Assembly (NCBI GenBank): GCA_035267785.1
Contig: DATFLL010000040.1
Span: forward strand, 1 to 7,229
Source of the DNA: DATFLL01 sp035267785
GTDB taxonomy: Bacteria; Pseudomonadota; Gammaproteobacteria; DATFLL01
Reading direction: 5' to 3'
DNA length: 7,229 bases
Each line of letters opens with the position of its first letter. Positions within the stretch are counted from its first letter, which is position 1. The notes under the pieces are model-generated. The model did not search any database, was not told the origin of the DNA, and saw nothing but the letters and a program-made list of their open reading frames with translations. Position numbers and translations under genes: made by a program. Shown piece by piece: positions 1-4,772 of the stretch.

Positions 1-806
1 ATCAGCTGCTGGGCGATCATCGCCTTGAGGTTGAGCGACAGGTCCATCAGCAGTTGGTTGCGCCGATCCTCGGGGAAGAAGTTGATGATGCGGTCCAACG
101 CCTGGTTGGCGTTGTTGGCGTGCAGCGTGGCCAGACACAAGTGACCGGTTTCGGCGAACGCGATGGCATGGTCCATGGTCTCGCGGGTGCGGATCTCGCC
201 GATGAGAATGACATCCGGGGCCTGACGCAGGGTGTTCTTCAAGGCCATCTCGAAGGACTCGGTATCGATGCCGACCTCGCGCTGGGTGACGATGCAGCCC
301 TCGTGCTGGTGAATGAACTCGATCGGGTCCTCGATGGTGATGATGTGTCCCGTGCTGTTCTTGTTGCGAAAACCGAGCATGGCGGCCAGCGATGTGGACT
401 TACCCGAACCGGTCGCGCCGACGAAGATGATCATCCCGCGCTTGGTCATGGCGAGATCCTTGATGACCGGCGGCAGGCTCAGCTCCTCGATGGTCGGAAT
501 GCGCGTTTCGATCTTACGCAGCACCATACCGGCATGATTGCGCTGGTAGAAAGCACTGACGCGAAATCGCCCTATCCCGGACGCCGAAATCGCGAAATTG
601 CACTCGTGGGTCGCCTCGAACTCCTCCTTTTGCGCGGGCGTCATGATGCCTAACACGAGCTCCTGCGCCTGGCCGGGCGTCAGGGAGGCCTGGGTCACGG
701 GCGTAATCCTGCCGTTGATCTTGAGGCTGGGCGCCACGCCCGCCGTAATGAACAGGTCCGAGGCGTTCTTGTGGACCATGAGCTTGAGCAGCGACTGAAA
801 GTCCAT
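1..806 (-). CDS. pilU: PilU, type IV pilus retraction ATPase (C-terminus cut by window edge)
   Basis: PilU is a cytoplasmic hexameric AAA+-like ATPase of the PilT/GspE family that assists PilT in depolymerising type IV pili. I translated 268 codons on the minus strand from ATG at 806; the reading frame is open to the window edge. Full-length PilU is roughly 380 residues, so about 110 C-terminal residues are missing. Visible motifs are the Walker A GATGSGKST (residues 130-138), the Asp-box TIEDPIEF (157-164), Walker B around DVILIGEIR with E204, and the His-box GHLCLATLHA (221-230). The N-terminal PAS-like region contains KNASDLFITAG (13-23). An AGAGGA Shine-Dalgarno lies about 8 nt before the ATG. 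It follows pilT after 73 bp on the same strand, as in Pseudomonas, and is probably cotranscribed. The assignment as PilU rather than a second PilT rests on this order and on features such as ALKNTLRQAPDVILIGEIRT, which I know from PilU. Confidence 0.93.
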   Translation of the reverse strand, partial: MDFQSLLKLMVHKNASDLFITAGVAPSLKINGRITPVTQASLTPGQAQELVLGIMTPAQKEEFEATHECNFAISASGIGRFRVSAFYQRNHAGMVLRKIETRIPTIEELSLPPVIKDLAMTKRGMIIFVGATGSGKSTSLAAMLGFRNKNSTGHIITIEDPIEFIHQHEGCIVTQREVGIDTESFEMALKNTLRQAPDVILIGEIRTRETMDHAIAFAETGHLCLATLHANNANQALDRIINFFPEDRRNQLLMDLSLNLKAMIAQQL

Positions 807-830
807 CACAGGGTTCCTCTATCGCGTGGC

Positions 831-865
831 CGCGGTGCCGGGCCGAGTCTCGGCTCCGCGAGCAC
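831..865 (-). other. Imperfect dyad in the pilT-pilU spacer
   Basis: The 73-bp spacer between pilT and pilU contains an inverted repeat GCCGAG-T-CTCGGC at 842-854. As RNA this would fold as a 5-bp stem with a 3-nt loop. It is flanked by a second pair, CGCGG (831-835) with CCGCG (856-860), and alternatively GTGC (835-838) with GCAC (862-865). No T-run follows on the minus strand, so it does not look like an intrinsic terminator. It could be an mRNA structure that affects the relative output of pilU, or a chance GC-rich palindrome. Confidence 0.35.
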
Positions 866-879
866 GGCAGATTGTGTGT

Positions 880-1917
880 TCAATTGAACGACTCCTTATT
901 GGCCGCCTTGTGGCGCGCATCCTGCTTGCTGATAACGCCGCGGGCGACCATGTCCGACAGGCACTGGTCGAGCGTCTGCATGCCGGTCCCCTGTCCCGTC
1001 TGGATAGCCGAGTACATCTGAGCGACCTTGTCCTCGCGGATGAGGTTGCGGATGGCCGGGGTGCCGATCATGATTTCGTGCGCCGCGACCCGCCCGCCGC
1101 CGATCTTCTTGAGCAGGGTCTGGGCAATGACCGCGCGCAGCGACTCCGACAGCATGGAACGCACCATGTCCTTTTCGGCGGCCGGGAACACGTCGATGAT
1201 GCGGTCGATCGTCTTGGCCGCCGAGCTGGTGTGCAGCGTACCGAACACCAGGTGTCCCGTCTCTGCGGCCGTCAACGCCAGGCGGATGGTCTCCAGGTCG
1301 CGCAGCTCGCCGACCAGAATGATATCGGGGTCTTCGCGAAGCGCCGAGCGCAGGGCTTCGGAGAATCCAAGCGTATCGCGGTGCACCTCGCGCTGGTTGA
1401 CCAGACACTTCTTGCTCTCGTGCACGAACTCGATGGGATCCTCGATGGTCAGGATGTGACCGTACTCGCTGTTGTTCTTGTAGTCGATCATCGCCGCCAG
1501 CGTGGTCGACTTACCCGAGCCGGTCGGGCCGGTCACCAGCACGATACCGCGCGGGGCGTCGGAAATATCCTTGAACACCGGCGGGCAGCCCAGTTCCTCC
1601 AGCGTGAGGATCTGCGAGGGAATGGTTCTAAATACCGCTGCCGCACCGCGGTTGTGGTTGAAGGCATTGACGCGAAAGCGGGCCATTCCCTGGATTTCGA
1701 AAGAGAAATCGGTCTCCAGGAACTCTTCATAGTCCTTGCGCTGCTTATCGTTCATAATGTCGTAAACCAGCGCATGGACCGTCTTGTGCTCCATGGGCGG
1801 GACATTGATGCGCCGGATGTCGCCGTCGACGCGGATCATCGGCGGCAAACCGGCCGACAGATGCAAGTCGGAGGCGCGGTTTTTGACGCTGAAGGCAAGC
1901 AGTTCTGTGATATCCAT
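880..1917 (-). CDS. pilT: PilT, type IV pilus retraction ATPase
   Basis: PilT is the cytoplasmic hexameric motor that powers type IV pilus retraction (twitching motility, DNA uptake, surface sensing). The protein is 345 residues, the usual PilT length. Motifs in order: N-terminal KNRASDLHLSAGLPP (12-26), Walker A GPTGSGKST (130-138), Asp-box TIEDPIEF (157-164), Walker B DIILVGELRD with catalytic E204, His-box GHLVFGTLHT (221-230), and the C-terminal AIRNLIRE (289-296 approx.), known to be needed for retraction by PilT. The ATG at 1917 is preceded by AGGGAG (complement of 1922-1927) with a short 4-nt spacing. It is the first gene of a leftward pilT-pilU unit and is divergent from yggS. E. coli keeps a pilT homologue, yggR, in the same place next to yggS. 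All catalytic motifs appear intact. Confidence 0.97.
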   Translation of the reverse strand: MDITELLAFSVKNRASDLHLSAGLPPMIRVDGDIRRINVPPMEHKTVHALVYDIMNDKQRKDYEEFLETDFSFEIQGMARFRVNAFNHNRGAAAVFRTIPSQILTLEELGCPPVFKDISDAPRGIVLVTGPTGSGKSTTLAAMIDYKNNSEYGHILTIEDPIEFVHESKKCLVNQREVHRDTLGFSEALRSALREDPDIILVGELRDLETIRLALTAAETGHLVFGTLHTSSAAKTIDRIIDVFPAAEKDMVRSMLSESLRAVIAQTLLKKIGGGRVAAHEIMIGTPAIRNLIREDKVAQMYSAIQTGQGTGMQTLDQCLSDMVARGVISKQDARHKAANKESFN

Positions 1918-2029
1918 GAGGCTCCCTACTACAACACCGGTGGCCGGCTACAGGGTGATTTGTGTTTGTGGTCTTAGTCGGCAGGCGGGCCGAGTTCTAA
2001 AGTACAACCTTACTTGAGTGCCAGGCAAG
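1918..2029. promoter_or_regulatory. Divergent pilT / yggS intergenic region
   Basis: This 112-bp stretch separates the leftward pilT from the rightward yggS, so it should hold promoters for both. I see no hexamer pair with good sigma-70 spacing on either strand. The most notable element is GTTTGTGGTCT at 1964-1974 followed by TAGT. It recurs almost unchanged upstream of the DUF4426 gene (6801-6816), where it runs into TATAGT. By analogy CTTAGT (1973-1978) could be a weak -10 for yggS, but the -35 position is poor. The promoter role comes from gene layout; the exact sites are not established. Confidence 0.5.
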
Positions 2030-2725
2030 ATGGACGAGATTGCCAAGCGCCTCGCGACCGTCCGCGCGCGCATCGCCCGCGCCGAGGAGTCGGCCGGGCG
2101 ACCCCCCGGTTCGGTCGAGTTGCTCGCGGTGAGCAAGACACGGCCGGCCGCGGACATCGCCCGGGCACTGCACTGCGGTCAACGACGCTTCGGCGAGAGT
2201 TATGTGCAGGAGGCACTGGATAAAATATCCGCTCTGGCAGACCGCGACATCGACTGGCACTTCATAGGCCCGATCCAGACCAACAAAACAAGGGCCATCG
2301 CCGAGAACTTTGACTGGGTTCACAGTATTGATCGGTTGAAGGTCGCCCGGCGCCTGAGCGAACAGCGCCCGGCGGATCGCCCACCGCTGAACGTCTGTCT
2401 GCAGGTCAATATCAGCGGCGAGACCAGAAAGGCGGGGGCCTCGCCCGCCGAGGCCCCCACCCTCGCCCGCGCCATCGCCGCGCTGCCCGGGCTGCACCTG
2501 CGCGGTCTGATGACGATCCCGGCGCCCGAGTCCGAGCCCGCGCGCCAACGTCAACCCTTTCGCGCACTGCGCGAGCTTTTCGACCGCCTGCGTGCCGAGG
2601 GCCTGACGTTGGACACCCTGTCGATGGGGATGTCCGACGACCTGGAGGCCGCCATCGCCGAAGGGGCCACCCTGGTCCGTATCGGCACCGCGGTGTTCGG
2701 CGAACGTCCCCGTCGACCGGCCTAG
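2030..2725 (+). CDS. yggS: YggS/PLPBP family pyridoxal phosphate homeostasis protein
   Basis: YggS binds pyridoxal 5'-phosphate through a lysine on a fold-type III TIM barrel like that of alanine racemase. It has no known enzyme activity and keeps PLP and amino/keto acid pools balanced in the cytosol. The 231-residue product carries LLAVSKTRP with K36 (the PLP lysine position, also 36 in E. coli YggS), GQRRFGESYVQE (50-61), HFIGPIQTNK (77-86), the RGLMTIPAP segment (158-166), SMGMSDD (198-204) and the phosphate-binding RIGTAVFG (217-224). I chose ATG 2030 because MDEIAKRLATVRARI aligns without gap to the E. coli N-terminus. A GTG at 2018 would add four residues. Neither start has a strong Shine-Dalgarno; AGG lies 6 nt before the ATG. 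It is the first gene of the rightward block, divergent from pilT, and is followed after 89 bp by proC. Confidence 0.96.
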   Translation: MDEIAKRLATVRARIARAEESAGRPPGSVELLAVSKTRPAADIARALHCGQRRFGESYVQEALDKISALADRDIDWHFIGPIQTNKTRAIAENFDWVHSIDRLKVARRLSEQRPADRPPLNVCLQVNISGETRKAGASPAEAPTLARAIAALPGLHLRGLMTIPAPESEPARQRQPFRALRELFDRLRAEGLTLDTLSMGMSDDLEAAIAEGATLVRIGTAVFGERPRRPA

Positions 2726-2741
2726 ACCGGGCTAGACCGGG
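2722..2741 (+). repeat. Tandem 10-bp direct repeat at the yggS stop codon
   Basis: CTAGACCGGG occurs twice back to back (2722-2731 and 2732-2741). The first copy contains the yggS TAG stop (2723-2725). The repeat runs directly into the hairpin described next. It is probably a small local duplication. The two units are out of frame with each other, and a second TAG lies at 2733-2735. Confidence 0.8.
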
Positions 2742-2767
2742 CTCCGCCGGCGACGGCGGTCCGAGCC
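2740..2767 (+). other. GNRA-loop hairpin between yggS and proC
   Basis: CCGCCG (2744-2749) and CGGCGG (2754-2759) form a perfect 6-bp stem closed by the GNRA-type tetraloop GCGA. An outer GGCT (2740-2743) can pair with AGCC (2764-2767), leaving a 4-nt bulge on the 3' side. No T-run follows, so it is not a canonical rho-independent terminator. It may stabilise the yggS mRNA 3' end or modulate read-through into proC. It could also be a chance structure in GC-rich DNA. Confidence 0.45.
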
Positions 2768-2814
2768 GAGGCGCGCTTTAACTCCTGGGCGCTATCTTGT
2801 AACGTGTAGCCACC

Positions 2815-3630
2815 ATGAAAAACGTCACCATTGGATTCATCGGCGGGGGCAATATGGCGCGCAGTCTGATCGGCGGGCTGGTCGCCGACGGCTATGCACC
2901 CTCGAGGGTGCACGTTGCCGATCCCGACACGGACAACGGCGCGGCGCTCGCGCGCGACTACGGCGTGAACACCGGCACCGACAATCAGGCCGTCGTGGAC
3001 CAGTGCGGGGTCGTCGTCCTGGCGGTCAAGCCGCAGGTCATGAAGGCGGTGGCCACGGCCCTGACGACCCGCCCGGGGGTGCTGTTCGTGTCCATTGCCG
3101 CCGGCCTGCGAAGCGTCGATCTCGACCGTTGGCTCGGCGGCGAGGCGGCCATCGTGCGTACCATGCCCAATACGCCCGCGCTCGTGCAAAGCGGCGCCAC
3201 CGCCTTGTATGCCAACGAGCGGGTGGGGCCCGCACAGCGCGACACCGCCGAGTCCATCCTGCGCGCGGTCGGCCTGACGCTGTGGCTCGAAGACGAGGGA
3301 TTGATGGACGCCGTTACCGCCCTGTCCGGCAGCGGCCCGGCCTATTTCTTTCTGGTCATGGAAGCCATGGAGCGCGCGGGACGCAATCTGGGACTCCCCG
3401 CGGAGGCGAGCCGGCTGCTGACGCTGCAAACGGCCTTCGGGGCCGCCAAGATGGCCCTGGAAAGCCAGGCCGACAGCGCCGAGTTGCGCCGGCGGGTCAC
3501 CTCTCCCGGCGGCACGACCGAGCGGGCGCTGCAGGTACTCACCGATGGCGATCTGGGCGCGCTGTTCGACCGGGCGCTGACGGCGGCCCGCGACCGCGCG
3601 GTCGAACTGGCCGACCAGCTGGGGCAATAA
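2815..3630 (+). CDS. proC: Pyrroline-5-carboxylate reductase
   Basis: ProC catalyses the NAD(P)H-dependent reduction of 1-pyrroline-5-carboxylate to L-proline, the last step of proline biosynthesis, in the cytoplasm. The 271-residue product has the usual length and motifs: the N-terminal Rossmann dinucleotide loop GFIGGGNMA (7-15), LAVKPQ (69-74), IVRTMPNTPA (113-122), the substrate-site signature ALSGSGPAYFF (169-179), and VTSPGGTT (228-235) in the C-terminal helical dimerisation domain. The ATG at 2815 gives MKNVTIGFIGGGNM, which matches the expected N-terminus, but it has no recognisable Shine-Dalgarno. It lies 89 bp after yggS and one base before the yggT start. The yggS-proC-yggT order is common in Pseudomonas-type genomes; in E. 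coli proC is elsewhere. All motifs are intact. Confidence 0.97.
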   Translation: MKNVTIGFIGGGNMARSLIGGLVADGYAPSRVHVADPDTDNGAALARDYGVNTGTDNQAVVDQCGVVVLAVKPQVMKAVATALTTRPGVLFVSIAAGLRSVDLDRWLGGEAAIVRTMPNTPALVQSGATALYANERVGPAQRDTAESILRAVGLTLWLEDEGLMDAVTALSGSGPAYFFLVMEAMERAGRNLGLPAEASRLLTLQTAFGAAKMALESQADSAELRRRVTSPGGTTERALQVLTDGDLGALFDRALTAARDRAVELADQLGQ

Positions 3631-3631
3631 G

Positions 3632-4219
3632 GTGGGTTATTACTTCTCCAACGCCGCGTCGTTCCTGCTCAGCACCCTGTTCGGGCTGTACCTGCTGGCC
3701 ATCCTGCTGCGATTCCTGCTGCAGGTGGTGCGCGCCGATTTCTACAACCCGGTCTCGCAGTTCCTGGTCAAGGTGACCAACCCACTGCTCAAGCCCCTGC
3801 GCCGCGTCATCCCGGGCTGGGGCGGGATAGACATCGCCTCGCTCGTCCTGCTGGTGCTGGTCATGTTGGTCCAGCTGTTCGTGCTGCGAGCCCTGGGCGA
3901 TGGCTATTTCGGCATACCCATACCCAATGCGCCGGGCTTGTTCCTGTTCGCCGTAGTCCAGCTGCTGGCCCTGACCCTCACCGTCTATTTCTGGACGATC
4001 CTCATTCAGGTGCTGCTGAGCTGGGTCAGCCCCGGCGGCTACAACCCGGTCGTCTACCTGCTGTACCAGCTCAACGGGCCTCTGCTGCGCCCCGCCCAGC
4101 GGCTGATTCCCCCGATCGGCGGCCTGGACCTCTCTCCAATCGCGGTCGTCATCGCCCTGCAATTGGTCAAGATCCTGGTCATCAGTCCACTGCTGGCGTT
4201 CTCACTGCGCCTCGGTTGA
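3632..4219 (+). CDS. yggT: YggT family integral membrane protein
   Basis: This is a 195-residue inner-membrane protein with two YGGT domains. Each pairs a hydrophobic helix with a conserved segment. In repeat one the segment is ADFYNPVSQFLVKVTNPLLK (35-54) followed by PLRRVIP and GGID. In repeat two it is NPVVYLLYQLNGPLLRPAQR (138-157) followed by LIPPIGGLDLSP. Likely membrane segments are near residues 11-31, 68-88, 103-130 and 168-190. The family is linked to osmotic-shock tolerance and potassium handling in E. coli, and to septum or membrane organisation (YlmG) in Gram-positives and plastids; its molecular role is not settled. The start is GTG at 3632, one base after the proC stop, with GGGG at 3621-3624 as a possible Shine-Dalgarno. 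Translation is therefore probably coupled to proC. Confidence 0.94.
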   Translation: MGYYFSNAASFLLSTLFGLYLLAILLRFLLQVVRADFYNPVSQFLVKVTNPLLKPLRRVIPGWGGIDIASLVLLVLVMLVQLFVLRALGDGYFGIPIPNAPGLFLFAVVQLLALTLTVYFWTILIQVLLSWVSPGGYNPVVYLLYQLNGPLLRPAQRLIPPIGGLDLSPIAVVIALQLVKILVISPLLAFSLRLG

Positions 4220-4280
4220 CGGGACCGGCGGCCCAGAGGCCGGTCATCGGGCGCAAGCGGACAGCGAGGCATAAACGGGC

Positions 4281-4589
4281 ATGGGCACGTGGTACCGCTG
4301 GCGGGGCGAGACCCTGGAGCTGTCCGTGCGGATTCAGCCCCGGGCGAGCCGCGACGAAATCGTCGGCCCCCAGGGGGAGCGACTCAAGGTCCGGATCACC
4401 GCGCCGCCGGTGGAGGGCAGGGCCAACGAGCATCTGATACGGTTTCTGGCCAAGGCCTTCGCGGTGCCGGCCCGGCAGGTGGAGCTGCTTGCCGGGGCCA
4501 CCGGCCGCAACAAGCGCCTTGCCATCCATGGCCCAACCTCCCTGCCGGCGGGCATCGCCCGGCGCCCACGCGGCCCGTCCAGCGACTAA
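4281..4589 (+). CDS. yggU: YggU/DUF167 family small protein
   Basis: This is a 102-residue cytoplasmic protein of the DUF167 (YggU) family. The family has a known small alpha/beta fold but no established biochemical function. Conserved segments are IQPRASRDEIVG (18-29), ITAPPVEGRANE (39-50) and GATGRNKRL (72-80). The last 15 or so residues (IARRPRGPSSD end) are basic and look like a lineage-specific tail. An in-frame TAA at 4272-4274 fixes the ATG at 4281 as the first possible start; only a weak ACGGG precedes it. It follows yggT by 61 bp, the same order as yggT-yggU in E. coli, and is probably cotranscribed with it. Confidence 0.93.
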   Translation: MGTWYRWRGETLELSVRIQPRASRDEIVGPQGERLKVRITAPPVEGRANEHLIRFLAKAFAVPARQVELLAGATGRNKRLAIHGPTSLPAGIARRPRGPSSD

Positions 4590-4772
4590 AGCTTGCGCCG
4601 GATTTGCCGTTATCTGCCTGGAAATATACAGTTGCCTTGGATGCGGGCCCGCCGGTATCCCCGCGGGCAGTCGGATCCGGGAGCCAGACCACGGCCGGGA
4701 CCGTCCCCGAGGTGTACGTTCCGGGGCGAAAAAGCTATAGTAATTAGAAAGTTAAGGGACTGAGACCCAAGC
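4590..4772 (+). promoter_or_regulatory. Intergenic region with AT-rich island and candidate -10 upstream of the dynamin-like gene
   Basis: This 183-bp gap has no ORF that I would support. Its first part is GC-rich, with an inverted repeat GCCCGC (4647-4652) / GCGGGC (4663-4668) around a 10-nt loop and no following T-run. Near its end the composition switches to AT-rich (about 4728-4756), with TATAGT at 4736-4741, a good match to the sigma-70 -10 element. The -35 position (about 4713) has only a poor match. AAGGGA at 4754-4759 is a possible Shine-Dalgarno but lies 13 nt before the ATG, farther than usual. The gap and the AT-rich patch suggest that the GTPase gene has its own promoter. Confidence 0.4.

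Noticed and set aside
54..653. A 199-codon plus-strand open frame opposite pilU
   Set aside because: It lies within pilU, which has intact catalytic motifs on the other strand; the translation is low-complexity with no family resemblance.
826..1977. A 383-codon open frame on the plus strand opposite pilT
   Set aside because: It is antisense to a clearly conserved pilT with all its motifs. Its translation is rich in Arg, His, Asp and Val with no recognisable domain, typical of the antisense frame of a GC-rich gene.
2018..2029. GTG at 2018 as the yggS start
   Set aside because: The ATG at 2030 aligns exactly with the E. coli YggS N-terminus and puts the PLP lysine at residue 36, and the GTG has no Shine-Dalgarno.
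2722..3627. A 301-codon minus-strand open frame opposite proC
   Set aside because: It mirrors proC, which has every expected motif. The product is Gly/Arg/Gln-rich with no domain.
3539..4162. A 207-codon minus-strand open frame opposite yggT
   Set aside because: It is the antisense of a membrane protein gene and gives a Gln/Asp-rich, featureless product.
4647..4668. Inverted repeat GCCCGC / GCGGGC as a terminator for yggU
   Set aside because: The loop is 10 nt, the stem only 6 bp, and no T-run follows, so it is not a convincing intrinsic terminator.
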